DNA from: Altererythrobacter sp. C41
GTDB lineage: Bacteria; Pseudomonadota; Alphaproteobacteria; Sphingomonadales; Sphingomonadaceae
Assembly (NCBI RefSeq): GCF_016803135.1
Contig: NZ_JAEVFE010000002.1
Coordinates: forward strand, 310,001 to 374,000
DNA length: 64,000 nt
Reading direction: 5' to 3'
Shown: piece by piece, positions 30,699 through 40,298 of the stretch
Position numbering within the stretch: the stretch's first letter is position 1
Layout: every line of letters starts with the position of its first letter
Translations under genes and position numbers: made by a program
Notes under the pieces: generated by a model
Databases searched by the model: none
Told to the model about the DNA's origin: nothing
What the model saw: the letters and a program-made list of their open reading frames with translations, nothing else

Positions 30699-32783
30699 TC
30701 ATTCCACCATGCCCATTTGCCAGAGGATGAAGGCGAACTCCTCGGCGGTTTCCTCAAGGCTCTCGAACCGCCCGGACTTGCCGCCGTGGCCCGCACCCAT
30801 GTTGGTCTTGAGCAGCAGCTCATTGTCGTCGGTCTTGAGCTCGCGTAGCCGGGCGACCCACTTGGCCGGTTCCCAATACGTCACACGCGGATCGTTGAGC
30901 CCGGCGGTCACCAGCATCGGCGGATATGCCTGCGCGCGCACGTTGTCGTAAGGGCTGTAGCTGCGGATCAGTTCGAACGCCGCTTGGTTCTCGATCGGAT
31001 TGCCCCATTCGGGCCATTCGCCCGGCGTCAGCGGCAGGCTCGCATCGAGCATGGTGTTGAGCACGTCGACGAACGGCACATGCGCGACGACCGCGCCCCA
31101 CAGGCCGGGGTCGGAATTGACCACCGCGCCCATCAGCTCGCCGCCGGCCGAGCCGCCCGAAATGCTGATCCTGCCCGCTTCGGTGTAGCCGCGCGCGATC
31201 AGCCCCTTCGCCGCATCGACGAAGTCGGTGAACGCGTTGGTCCGCCGTTCCAGCTTGCCCGCCTTGTACCACGCACGGCCGAGATCGTCGCCGCCGCGGA
31301 TATGCGCGATGGCGTAGGCGAAACCGCGGTCGACGAGGCTCAGCCGCGTGGTCGAGAAGCCCGGCGGAATGGCGATCCCATAGGCGCCGTAGCCGTAGAG
31401 GTGCAGCGGCCCCGCGCCCTGGCGGTCGGCGCGATAGACGATCGAGACCGGGATCGGCGTTCCGTCACGTGCGGGTATCTCAAGCCGCTCGGTGCGATAG
31501 AGCGACGCGTCGTAGCCGGACGGGATCTCCTGCACTTTCAGCGTTTCGAGCCGTCGTTCGGCCACGTGATAATCGTAGACCGTCGAGGGACTGACCATGC
31601 TTTCGTACGACAGCCGCAGCGCGTCGGTCGCGAATTCGGGATTGTTGCCAAGCCCGGCGGTATAGCTTTCCTCGGGGAAGGCGATCGGCTCCACCCGCCC
31701 GGGATCGTCGTAGTAGCGCAGCTCGATCGTATCGAGACCCGCCTGCCGCCCCTCGACCACGTAGAAATCGCGAAACAGCGCGAAGCCGGTGAGGTAGAAT
31801 TCGTCCGAACCCTCGATCAGCGTCGCCCAGTCGGACGGTTCGGCGAGCGGCGCGGTCGCGAGGCGGAAGTTCTCGTGCGTATCGTTGGCGTGGATGAACA
31901 GCGTCTCGCCGTTCGTGTCGACGTCGTATTCGACGCCCTTGCGCCGGGCGCGGACCAGTAGCGGCTCGGCCAGCGGATCGGCGGCCGGGATCAGGCGAAC
32001 TTCGCTGGTCTCGTGATCGCTGGCGCCGACGATCAGCCACTTGTCGTCGGCCGAGAGCGTGGAGCCGACGCGGAAGCCCTCGTCGTCCTCGTGATAGAGC
32101 TCGACGTCCTCCTCGACCGGCTTGCCGAGCCAGTGGAGCCGCGCATTGTCGGTCCGCCACTGCTCGTTGGCGAGCGAGTAGACGATCCCCGTATCGCCTG
32201 CGACCCAGATCAGCGCGGAAAGCGTGCCGGGGATCTCGTCGGAGAGCATCTGGCCGGTCGCCAGATCCTTGATCCGCACGGTGAAGCGTTCGGAGCCGTT
32301 GTCGTCGATCGAATAGGCGAGCTTGCTCCCATCCTGGCTGACCGACAGCGCCCCGACGCGGAAGTATTCCTTGCCCTCGGCCAGCGCGGGTTCGTCCAGG
32401 ATCAGCACGTCGGCGCTGCCGTCATCGGGCGCGCCGACCGGGCGGCGCCACCATTTCTTGTACTCGGCGCCTTCCTCGAACTCGATCCAGTAGAGCCAGT
32501 CGCCGTCCTTCTGCGGGACCGACTTGTCCGCCTCCTTGATCCGCGCGCGCATCTCCTTGAACAGCGTGTCCACGAGCGGCCGGTAAGGCTTCATCCGCGC
32601 TGCGAACCAGGCGTTCTCCGCCGCGAGGTGCGCGAGCACTTCGGCATCGTCGACCACCGGATAGCCGGGATCGCGCAGCCAGGCGTAATCGTCGGAAATC
32701 TCAAGCCCGTGATGCGTTGCTTTCACGGGCCGCTTCGCCGCGATCGGCGGCCCGGATACGGATTGTTCGGTGGCATGATCCAT
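30699..32783 (-). CDS. ptrB: oligopeptidase B (prolyl oligopeptidase family, S9A)
   Basis: A 694-residue serine peptidase. An N-terminal seven-bladed propeller is followed by an alpha/beta hydrolase domain with the nucleophile in ISGGSAGGELMG (S545), acid D631 (LNDPRV) and H666 (GAGHGGKSG). It cleaves short peptides after Lys/Arg in the cytosol. The start is 37 bases from the divergent aminopeptidase P gene, so they share a promoter region. Confidence 0.92.
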   Translation of the reverse strand: MDHATEQSVSGPPIAAKRPVKATHHGLEISDDYAWLRDPGYPVVDDAEVLAHLAAENAWFAARMKPYRPLVDTLFKEMRARIKEADKSVPQKDGDWLYWIEFEEGAEYKKWWRRPVGAPDDGSADVLILDEPALAEGKEYFRVGALSVSQDGSKLAYSIDDNGSERFTVRIKDLATGQMLSDEIPGTLSALIWVAGDTGIVYSLANEQWRTDNARLHWLGKPVEEDVELYHEDDEGFRVGSTLSADDKWLIVGASDHETSEVRLIPAADPLAEPLLVRARRKGVEYDVDTNGETLFIHANDTHENFRLATAPLAEPSDWATLIEGSDEFYLTGFALFRDFYVVEGRQAGLDTIELRYYDDPGRVEPIAFPEESYTAGLGNNPEFATDALRLSYESMVSPSTVYDYHVAERRLETLKVQEIPSGYDASLYRTERLEIPARDGTPIPVSIVYRADRQGAGPLHLYGYGAYGIAIPPGFSTTRLSLVDRGFAYAIAHIRGGDDLGRAWYKAGKLERRTNAFTDFVDAAKGLIARGYTEAGRISISGGSAGGELMGAVVNSDPGLWGAVVAHVPFVDVLNTMLDASLPLTPGEWPEWGNPIENQAAFELIRSYSPYDNVRAQAYPPMLVTAGLNDPRVTYWEPAKWVARLRELKTDDNELLLKTNMGAGHGGKSGRFESLEETAEEFAFILWQMGMVE

Positions 32784-32820
32784 CCTGCGCCTCTATGTGG
32801 GCCACGAAAGGACCGCAACC

Positions 32821-34626
32821 ATGCTGATGCAAACCCACGAAGCCCGTCTCGCCGCACTGCGCGAGGAATTGAAGCGACGGGGCCTGGATGGTTTCGTCGT
32901 TCCGATCTCCGACGAGCATATGAGCGAGTACATCGGCGGCTATGCCCAGCGCCTCGCCTGGCTGACCGGATTCGGCGGCTCGGCCGGCAGCGCGGCGGTG
33001 CTGAAGGATCGCGCGGCCATGTTCGTCGATGGCCGCTACACCATCCAGGTGCGCGAGCAGGTCGACGGCAAGCTCTACGACTATTGCCAGGTGCCGCAGG
33101 AATCGATCGGCAAGTGGCTTGCGGCCAACGCTCCCGAGGGGGCGAAGATCGGGTTCGACCCGTGGCTCCATACCAAGGGCTGGGCCGATCAGGTCGGCAA
33201 GGCGCTTGCGAAGAAAGGCGGCGAGCTGATCGCGGTCGAAAGCAATCCGGTCGACGCCGTGTGGGCCGATCAGCCCGAGCCCTCGACCGCTGCTGCGCTG
33301 GTCCATGCCGACGAGCACGCCGGCCGTTCCAGCGCGGAGAAACGCGCCGAAGTCGCCGACTGGCTCAAAGCCGAAGGTTACGACGCGGCGGTCGTCTCGG
33401 CGCTCGATTCGATCGCCTGGCTGCTCAACATCCGCGGAGCAGATGTCGAGCGCACGCCGGTCGCGCTGTCGTATCTCATAGCGCATAGCGACGGCACGGC
33501 GGACCTGTTCATCGCACCGGAGAAAGTCACCCCCGAGCTGGAGAAACATCTCGGCAATGCAGTGACGATCCGCCCGCGCAGCGAATTCGAGAGTGCGCTG
33601 GGCGCGATGGAGGGCAAGACCGTTTCGGTCGATCCCGACTACGGCGTGGCGGCGATCTTCCGCGTGCTCGAGGATGCCGGCGCGAAGCCGGTGGCCGAGC
33701 GCGATCCGGCGATCCTGCCCAAGGCGATCAAGAACCCGGTCGAACAGCAGGGCCATCGCAACGCGCAGGAACGCGACGGCGCGGCAGTCGCGCGATTCCT
33801 CCACTGGCTCTCGGTCGAAGCGCCCAAGGGCGGAGAAACCGAGCTTTCCGCCGCGGCCAGGCTGCAGGAATTTCGCCTCGCCACCGGGGCACTGAAGGAC
33901 AACAGCTTCGACACGATCTCCGCCGCCGGTCCGCATGCGGCAATCCCCCATTACCGGGTCGACGAGGAATCGAACCTTCCGATCGAGCCGGGCAGCGTGT
34001 TCCTGTGCGATTCGGGCGGGCAGTATCTCGACGGCACGACCGACATCACGCGCACCGTCTGGATCGGCCCGGGTGAGCCGAGCGCGGAGCAGAAGGATCG
34101 CTTCACGCGTGTCCTCAAGGGCCATATCGCGATCGACCGCGCAACCTTCCCGCAAGGAACCAACGGCAGCCAGCTCGATGCTTTCGCGCGCCAGTTCCTG
34201 TGGCAGGCCGGGGTCGACTACGGCCATGGCACCGGCCACGGGGTCGGGAGCTATCTCGGCGTTCACGAGGGGCCGCAACGCATCGCCAAGGCGAGCGGCG
34301 GGCAGGCCGGCACCGGGCAGGAGCTCCACGCCGGCATGATCCTCTCGAACGAGCCCGGCTACTACAAGGGCGGCGAGTACGGCATCCGGATCGAGAACCT
34401 GATCCTGACCGTCACGCGAGACATTCCGGGCGGCGAAGGCGACTGGCTCGGCTTCGAGACGCTCACCTTCGTGCCGATCGACCGCACGCTGGTGGACCGC
34501 TCCCTGCTGACGGACGAGGAGATCGCCTGGTGGAATGCCTACCACGCGAAGACCCGCGCAATCCTCGCGCCGCAGCTCGAGGGCGAGGCGCTCGCCTGGC
34601 TCGAGGAGGCTTGCCGGCCGCTCTGA
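32821..34626 (+). CDS. aminopeptidase P family protein (M24B)
   Basis: A 601-residue Xaa-Pro aminopeptidase of the long form: two creatinase-like N-terminal domains (to about 310), and a pita-bread domain with metal ligands in CDSGGQYLDGTTDITRT, HGTGHGVG, NEPGYY and IRIEN. It removes an N-terminal residue before proline. The start at 32821 is taken from AACCATG; 32797 is upstream and overlaps less well with the family. Divergent from oligopeptidase B. Confidence 0.9.
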   Translation: MLMQTHEARLAALREELKRRGLDGFVVPISDEHMSEYIGGYAQRLAWLTGFGGSAGSAAVLKDRAAMFVDGRYTIQVREQVDGKLYDYCQVPQESIGKWLAANAPEGAKIGFDPWLHTKGWADQVGKALAKKGGELIAVESNPVDAVWADQPEPSTAAALVHADEHAGRSSAEKRAEVADWLKAEGYDAAVVSALDSIAWLLNIRGADVERTPVALSYLIAHSDGTADLFIAPEKVTPELEKHLGNAVTIRPRSEFESALGAMEGKTVSVDPDYGVAAIFRVLEDAGAKPVAERDPAILPKAIKNPVEQQGHRNAQERDGAAVARFLHWLSVEAPKGGETELSAAARLQEFRLATGALKDNSFDTISAAGPHAAIPHYRVDEESNLPIEPGSVFLCDSGGQYLDGTTDITRTVWIGPGEPSAEQKDRFTRVLKGHIAIDRATFPQGTNGSQLDAFARQFLWQAGVDYGHGTGHGVGSYLGVHEGPQRIAKASGGQAGTGQELHAGMILSNEPGYYKGGEYGIRIENLILTVTRDIPGGEGDWLGFETLTFVPIDRTLVDRSLLTDEEIAWWNAYHAKTRAILAPQLEGEALAWLEEACRPL

Positions 34627-34696
34627 AGGGTCTTTCCGACGGGAATTTGTTCATGTAATGTTCCGACGGTGGCGAGTCGCAGATGGGAGAGATGCG

Positions 34697-35092
34697 ATGA
34701 TCGGTTACGTAACGCTGGGGACGAACGACCTGCAGGGCAACGCCGGGTTCTACGATGCGCTGGCCGCAGAGCTGGGTGTCGGCAGGATCATGGATTTCGA
34801 CACGTTCGTCGTCTGGGGCGAACTGGGCGGCAGCGGCGCGGGCATCTCGCTGGTCAAGCCTTACGACGGCAACACGGCGACGGTCGGCAACGGGACCATG
34901 GCCGCACTTCAGGCCAAGGACCCCGAGCAGGTCCGGCGGCTGCACGAGATCGCGCTGGCCAACGGCGGCAGCGATGAGGGCGCACCGGGGCCGCGCGGCG
35001 AGCCGGACGAGCAGGGGAACACCTTCTACGCCGCCTATTTCCGCGATCGCGAGGGCAACAAGCTCAACGCCTTCTGCATGCTGCAGGGCTGA
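34697..35092 (+). CDS. VOC-family (glyoxalase-like) protein
   Basis: A 131-residue protein beginning MIGYVTLGTNDLQGNAGFY, a typical single glyoxalase/bleomycin-resistance module, with the C-terminal FRDREGNKLNAFCM. Metal ligand pairs are partly replaced, so the activity is unknown. A GGGAGAG ribosome site precedes ATG 34697. It overlaps the next gene by one base (TGATG). Confidence 0.85.
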   Translation: MIGYVTLGTNDLQGNAGFYDALAAELGVGRIMDFDTFVVWGELGGSGAGISLVKPYDGNTATVGNGTMAALQAKDPEQVRRLHEIALANGGSDEGAPGPRGEPDEQGNTFYAAYFRDREGNKLNAFCMLQG

Positions 35093-35487
35093 TGGCCGGC
35101 ACGCCGATCGAGCGGTTCCCGATTCACCTCGGGCTCGGCGCCACGGCGGTGAGCGAGCCCGAGTTCACCGGCATGGAATGGTACGGCGACTATGTCGCGC
35201 GCCATGCCGCCGACGGGAAGGAGGGGCGGCTGGTGGGCTTCCACCGCTTCACCCAGTCATGGGACAGCTGGGAGATGCATCCGGCCGGCGACGAGGTCGT
35301 GCTGTGCCTCGAAGGCGCTATGACGCTGCATCAGGAACACGCCGACGGCTCGACGGCGACGGTGACGCTCGGGGCCGGGGAATATGCGATCAATCCCCCG
35401 GGAACCTGGCATACGGCGGATATCGAGGGTGAGGCGGCCGCGCTGTTCATCACCGCGGGCGAAGGGACCGAGCACCGGCCCCGCTAG
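35092..35487 (+). CDS. cupin-domain protein
   Basis: A 131-residue protein of the cupin fold. The first motif is WEMHPAGDEVVLCLEG (H and E ligands) and the second is INPPGTWHTADI (H ligand), which suggests a metal site. The substrate is unknown. It is coupled to the glyoxalase-like gene, so both may act in the same small-molecule step. Confidence 0.82.
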   Translation: MAGTPIERFPIHLGLGATAVSEPEFTGMEWYGDYVARHAADGKEGRLVGFHRFTQSWDSWEMHPAGDEVVLCLEGAMTLHQEHADGSTATVTLGAGEYAINPPGTWHTADIEGEAAALFITAGEGTEHRPR

Positions 35488-35687
35488 GCGCACCGCGGCT
35501 CCGGATTCTTGCACGCGGTTGAACGTGGTCGCGGCGCTGCGACAAACCGCGACACTTCTGCCGTTTCGCGCGATAATCCTGCGACAATCGCGGACTAGAA
35601 GGGCACTCTGAGCTGCGAGAGCCGCCTCCTACCTCCCCCCTTCCGGGCGGTCTCGCAGTTCAACCTTTCCCGAACGGAGGTTCGACG

Positions 35688-36392
35688 ATGAAGAAGGTTG
35701 CCCTTTCCCTTTCTGCAGCCGCGCTCGTCCTGGGCGGTGCCACCACGGCGCTCGCCCAGCATAAGGGCGGCCGGCACAGTCCCGATGCTGACCGCGACGG
35801 CAACGTCACCCGCGCCGAAATGACCGCGCACGCCGGCGCGATGTTCCAGCGGCTCGACACCAATGGCGACGGCAGGTTCGATACCGCCGACCGCGAGGCC
35901 CGCAAGGCGCAGCGCTTCGCGCGCCTCGACGCCGACGGCGACGGCGAGGTGACGCAGGCCGAGATGGACGCGCGTCGCGCCGAGCGCCGCGCGCGAACGG
36001 CCGAACGCCGTGCGGAGCGCGCCGAGAAGCGTGAGGAGCGCCGCACGCAGCGCTTCGCCCGGCTCGACACGGATGGCAGTGGCGGCGTTTCGCAGGCCGA
36101 GATGCAGGCGGCGCGCGAGGCGCGTAGCGAAGCGCGCGGCAAACGCGGCACCCGCCCCATGTCCCATGGCCGCCGCGGCGGCCGTGCGATGGGCATTGCG
36201 ATGCTGCGCGGGGCCGACGCCGATGGCGACAAGGCGATCACCCGTGCCGAATTCGACGCCGCGCTCGAGCGCCGTTTCGCCCGCTCGGATGCCGACGGCG
36301 ACGGCACGATCACGGCCGCGGAACGCAAGGCCGCCCGCGACGCCATGCGTGAACGGATGAAGGAACGCCGCGCCGCGCGTCAGGCCGGCTGA
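35688..36392 (+). CDS. secreted EF-hand protein with six calcium loops
   Basis: A 234-residue protein with a signal peptide (KKVALSLSAAALVLGGATTALA). Six EF-hand loops can be read: DADRDGNVTRAE, DTNGDGRFDTAD, DADGDGEVTQAE, DTDGSGGVSQAE, DADGDKAITRAE and DADGDGTITAAE, separated by Arg/Ala-rich helices. It probably binds calcium in the periplasm. It lies 48 bases ahead of a two-component pair and may signal to it. Confidence 0.85.
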   Translation: MKKVALSLSAAALVLGGATTALAQHKGGRHSPDADRDGNVTRAEMTAHAGAMFQRLDTNGDGRFDTADREARKAQRFARLDADGDGEVTQAEMDARRAERRARTAERRAERAEKREERRTQRFARLDTDGSGGVSQAEMQAAREARSEARGKRGTRPMSHGRRGGRAMGIAMLRGADADGDKAITRAEFDAALERRFARSDADGDGTITAAERKAARDAMRERMKERRAARQAG

Positions 36393-36440
36393 GCGCAGCG
36401 CGCTTGATCGCCGGCAGACCGAGGGCCTAGGCGGGAGACG

Positions 36441-37175
36441 ATGGACGAAACCGCGCCCACACGGCTGCTGCTGGTCGACGACGAGGCCAGCCTGCGCGAA
36501 CCCCTGGCGGAATATCTGGCCCGCCAGGGGTTCGTCGTGCGGCAGGCATCCAGCGGTGCCGCGGCGCGCAGTGCGCTGATCGACGACGTCCCCGACCTCG
36601 TGCTGCTCGACATCATGATGCCGGGCGAGGACGGGCTGTCGCTCTGCCGCCATCTGGTCGAAGCGCGCGACCTGCCGGTGATCTTCCTGACCGCAAAGGG
36701 CGAAGCGACCGACCGGATCGTCGGGCTGGAGATCGGCGCCGACGACTATGTCGTAAAGCCGTTCGAGCCGCGCGAGCTGGTCGCCCGCATCCGCTCCGTC
36801 CTGCGCCGCGCCGGGCGTGCCGCCGCGCCGGCCGAGAGCGACGCGCACTACCTGTTCGAAGGCTGGCGGCTCGACCCGCTCAAGCGCAAGCTGACCGATC
36901 CCGAGGGCGCAGTCGTGCCGATCTCCACCGCCGAGTTCCGCCTGCTGCGCGCCTTCCTCGACCACGCGCGCCAGGTGCTCGACCGCGACAAGCTGCTCGA
37001 CATGGTCCAGGGACGCGAGGCGCATCTGTTCGACCGGGCGGTCGACAATCAGGTCAGCCGCCTGCGCCGCAAGATCGAGGAAGACAGTCGCAGCCCCCAT
37101 TTCATCCAGACCGTCCGCGGGGGCGGCTATAGCTTCGCCGCCGAGGTGCGCCGCGCCGCGCCGGAACGCGGCTGA
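36441..37175 (+). CDS. OmpR-family response regulator
   Basis: A 244-residue regulator. The receiver domain has the phospho-accepting D57 in LVLLDIMMPGEDG and the KPFEPREL loop; the C-terminal winged helix reads FRLLRAFLDHARQVLDRDKL and RAVDNQVSRLRRKI. It is followed 2 bases later by its sensor kinase. Confidence 0.92.
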   Translation: MDETAPTRLLLVDDEASLREPLAEYLARQGFVVRQASSGAAARSALIDDVPDLVLLDIMMPGEDGLSLCRHLVEARDLPVIFLTAKGEATDRIVGLEIGADDYVVKPFEPRELVARIRSVLRRAGRAAAPAESDAHYLFEGWRLDPLKRKLTDPEGAVVPISTAEFRLLRAFLDHARQVLDRDKLLDMVQGREAHLFDRAVDNQVSRLRRKIEEDSRSPHFIQTVRGGGYSFAAEVRRAAPERG

Positions 37176-37177
37176 TC

Positions 37178-38596
37178 ATGCGCATGTGGCCCCGAAGCCT
37201 GCTCGGCCAGATGCTGCTGGCGGTCGCGGTGGTGCTGCTGCTCGCGCAGGCGATCTCCGCCGCGCTTCTATGGCAGGCGGCCGAAGCGCGTCGCGAGGCC
37301 TCGGTCCTCAATGCCGCGGCGTTCGCCTTCATTGTGCGCGGAGAGCCGCACAGCGAAGGCGGCGAGCGCTGGCGCGTCCCCGGCCCCTACCGGCATCTGA
37401 TCGACCGCTTCACGCGTCCGCTACGCATCGAACACGTCGAGAGCTTCGCCCCTCTGCCGAACGACGAGATCGACGCCCGCCGCGCAGAGGCGTTGCGCGC
37501 GGTCGTAGTCGATCAGGGCATCTCCGTCGCCGAACTGATCGTGATCGAGCGCCCGATGTCGCGCGATCCCTATATCCTGGACCGGCCCAGGCTGCACGCG
37601 CGGCTGACGCCCGGCGGCGACGAGGACCGCCGCGTGCTGGTCGCCGCGCTGAAACGGAGCGACGCAGAGGACTGGATGATCGCGCGCGTTCCGATCCCGC
37701 CGCGTCAGGGCGGCGTGATGGGATCGATCCTGCTCCAGACGCTGGTGATCTACGTCCTGCTGGTAGGCCTGCATTTCCTGCTGCTGCGGCAGATCACGCG
37801 CCCGCTCGCGGCGCTGACCGCGCGGACCGAGACGTTCGCCCGCACGCAGAGCGCCGACGGCCAACTCACCCCCGACGGGCCGCACGACGTGCGGCGCCTG
37901 ATTTCCGCGCACAACGCGATGGAAGCGCGCATCGCCGCGCTGCTCGACGAGAAGGATGTCATGCTCGGTGCGATCGGCCATGACCTGAAGACTCCGCTTA
38001 CCGCGCTGCGCGTGCGGATCGAATCGGTCGAGGATGAAAGCGAGCGCGCCAAGATGGCGGCGACGATCGAGGACATCACCCGCTCGCTCGACGACATCCT
38101 CTCGCTCGCCCGGGTCGGCCGTGCGAGCGAGCCGCCCGAGCGCGTCGACCTCGCCGCCCTGACCGCCGCCGTGGTCGAGGAATTCGAGGACATGGGCGAT
38201 CCGGTAACACTCGGCTCGACGACTCGCATAGCGCTGCCCGTCCACATCACCTGGCTGCGCCGGGCCCTGCGCAATCTGATCGCCAACGCGGTGCGCTATG
38301 GCGGCGGGGCCGAAGTGACGCTGCTGGGCGAAGGCGGTCACGCGATTCTGCGGGTCGACGATGAAGGACCGGGGATTCCCGACGGGCGCATCGCTGAGAT
38401 GACCGAGCCCTTCACGCGCGGCGAAGCCTCGCGCAACCGCGAGACTGGCGGTGCGGGCCTCGGCCTTACGCTCGCCCGCGCGATTGCCGAACAGCATGGC
38501 GGCGAACTGGCTCTTGCCAACCGCGCGGGCGGCGGCCTGCGTGCCGAAATCCGGCTGCCGCCCGCTTCCGGCGTGGACGGAAAAGGTGCCGGCTAG
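37178..38596 (+). CDS. two-component sensor histidine kinase
   Basis: A 472-residue membrane kinase with helices at about 12-32 and 183-203, a periplasmic domain between them, a HAMP-like linker, the phospho-accepting H268 (GAIGHDLKTPLTALR) and an ATP-binding domain (NLIANAVRYGG, VDDEGPGIPDG, GGAGLGLTLAR). Pairs with the OmpR-type regulator just upstream. The signal is unknown, but the EF-hand neighbour points to calcium or envelope stress. Confidence 0.92.
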   Translation: MRMWPRSLLGQMLLAVAVVLLLAQAISAALLWQAAEARREASVLNAAAFAFIVRGEPHSEGGERWRVPGPYRHLIDRFTRPLRIEHVESFAPLPNDEIDARRAEALRAVVVDQGISVAELIVIERPMSRDPYILDRPRLHARLTPGGDEDRRVLVAALKRSDAEDWMIARVPIPPRQGGVMGSILLQTLVIYVLLVGLHFLLLRQITRPLAALTARTETFARTQSADGQLTPDGPHDVRRLISAHNAMEARIAALLDEKDVMLGAIGHDLKTPLTALRVRIESVEDESERAKMAATIEDITRSLDDILSLARVGRASEPPERVDLAALTAAVVEEFEDMGDPVTLGSTTRIALPVHITWLRRALRNLIANAVRYGGGAEVTLLGEGGHAILRVDDEGPGIPDGRIAEMTEPFTRGEASRNRETGGAGLGLTLARAIAEQHGGELALANRAGGGLRAEIRLPPASGVDGKGAG

Positions 38597-38637
38597 AGGG
38601 CGATGCGCCCGGCTACGCCGCGACAGTAACGCGCAGA

Positions 38638-40167
38638 TCAGTGGGCGAGCTTCTCGCACGAGAGGCGCAATGTGACCGCAAGGCCTTCCTTGCGCCAGTC
38701 GCGCTCGATCTTGCCGTCGAGCTGCGCGGTCACGCTCATGTCGATCAGCCGGGTGCCGAACCCTCGTCCTTCTTGCGCGACGGGCTCGGGGCCGCCGGTT
38801 TCGACCCAGCGAAGGACCACATCCTTGCTCTCGGCCTCCAGCGCGACCGCGACCCGCCCGCTTTCCGCCGAGAGGGCGCCGTACTTGACCGAGTTGGTCG
38901 CCAGTTCGTGGAGGACGAGCGCGAGCGGCGTGGCCGAACGCGCGCCGATCGGCGCGGTGTCGCCTTCCACCGAGATATGCGCCGGCTCCTCGCCGGAGAA
39001 CGGCTCGAGCACGCCGCGAACCAGCTTGCGCAGGTCGCCCGATCCTTCCCCGCCGGAAAGCTGGACGAAATCCTGCGCTTTGCCCAAGGCGGCGATCGTC
39101 CCGACGAGATCTTCGCCGAACTCGCGCAGGTCGGCGCGGCCCCGCGTGCGGACCGAGACCAGGCCGGATATGAGCGCGAAGATGTTCTTGATCCGGTGCG
39201 CCATCTCATGCGCGACGGCGCCGCTGCTGTCGGCCTGGCGTCGCTTCTCGTCGATATCCGTCAGCGTGCCGAACCACCGCATGACCGTGCCGCGCTCGTC
39301 CCTGACCGGCAGGGCCCGGGCCATCGTCCAGCGCCAGCCACCGTCGGCCTGGCGGAGGCGGTACTCGGCCTCGTAAGTGTCACCGCGCGCGGAACACTCG
39401 GCCCAGCCGGCATATGTCGCATCCCAGTCGTCCGCGTGGATGAACGGCCGCCAGCCTTCGATGTCGATGGGCGGCTTGCTCCCGGTCACTGTCTCCCACC
39501 GGCCGCTGTAGTAATCGAACCGGCCCTCGCCGTCGGACGACCAGATGATGTCGGGCAGCCAGTCGCCCAGCGTGCGAAACTGGGCGTTGCGACGGGCATG
39601 TTCGGCCTCGCTCTCGCGCGATTCGCGGCGCGCCTGGATGCGCCGCTTGACCGCCTGCGCAAGTACCGTGAGCCCGTGTTGCTGCAGGTCGGTCAGTCCG
39701 TTCGGGCGGGGCGCGGTATCGATCACGCACAGCGCTCCGATCGGTGCACCTTCGGCCGAGACGAGCGGCGCGCCGGCGTAGAAGCGCAGCCCGAATTCGC
39801 CGGTCACCAGCTCGAAATCGGCGAAGCGCGGGTCCTTCGTCGCGTCGGGCACGACCAGCATGCCGCCCTGCATCATTGCGTGGGCGCAGAAACTGGTCGA
39901 CCGCGGCGTCTCGTCGATGTCGACGCCGGTTCGGGCGAGGAACCGCTGGCGCTCCGATTCGACCAGCGTCACCAGCGAAACCGGCGCGTCGCACAGTCGT
40001 GCCGCGAAGCTCGTGATTTCCGCCAGTTCGGGGTCGCCGCCCAGCGAGTTGAAATCGTGCGTCCCGAAGATCTTTGCGCGCTCGTCCTCACCGCAAAACG
40101 CGGGCGCGGGAGCCGCGTGATCCGGCCAGAGGGTCGACTCGTTCAATTTCATTCCGATCGGCCTCAC
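38638..40167 (-). CDS. GAF-PAS HWE-family histidine kinase
   Basis: A 509-residue cytosolic kinase. It has a GAF domain (about 45-175), a PAS/PAC domain (about 190-310) and an HWE-type kinase core with the phospho-accepting His in VAHEMAHRIKNIFAL and the N-box ALVLHELATNSVKYGAL. HWE kinases are common in alphaproteobacteria and often control general stress responses. No response regulator is next to it. The start may be ATG 40152 (MKLNES). Confidence 0.88.
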   Translation of the reverse strand: MRPIGMKLNESTLWPDHAAPAPAFCGEDERAKIFGTHDFNSLGGDPELAEITSFAARLCDAPVSLVTLVESERQRFLARTGVDIDETPRSTSFCAHAMMQGGMLVVPDATKDPRFADFELVTGEFGLRFYAGAPLVSAEGAPIGALCVIDTAPRPNGLTDLQQHGLTVLAQAVKRRIQARRESRESEAEHARRNAQFRTLGDWLPDIIWSSDGEGRFDYYSGRWETVTGSKPPIDIEGWRPFIHADDWDATYAGWAECSARGDTYEAEYRLRQADGGWRWTMARALPVRDERGTVMRWFGTLTDIDEKRRQADSSGAVAHEMAHRIKNIFALISGLVSVRTRGRADLREFGEDLVGTIAALGKAQDFVQLSGGEGSGDLRKLVRGVLEPFSGEEPAHISVEGDTAPIGARSATPLALVLHELATNSVKYGALSAESGRVAVALEAESKDVVLRWVETGGPEPVAQEGRGFGTRLIDMSVTAQLDGKIERDWRKEGLAVTLRLSCEKLAH

Positions 40168-40298
40168 GGTATCAAAAAATTGCCGGAATTCCAGATACTT
40201 TCGCTAGCCGGCTTAACATGTGCGGTGTTCGGCCGCTCACGCGCGTTTGCCGCGCTTTGCGCGCTCGGCTATGCGCGTGACCGCAGACAGGAGTTCCC

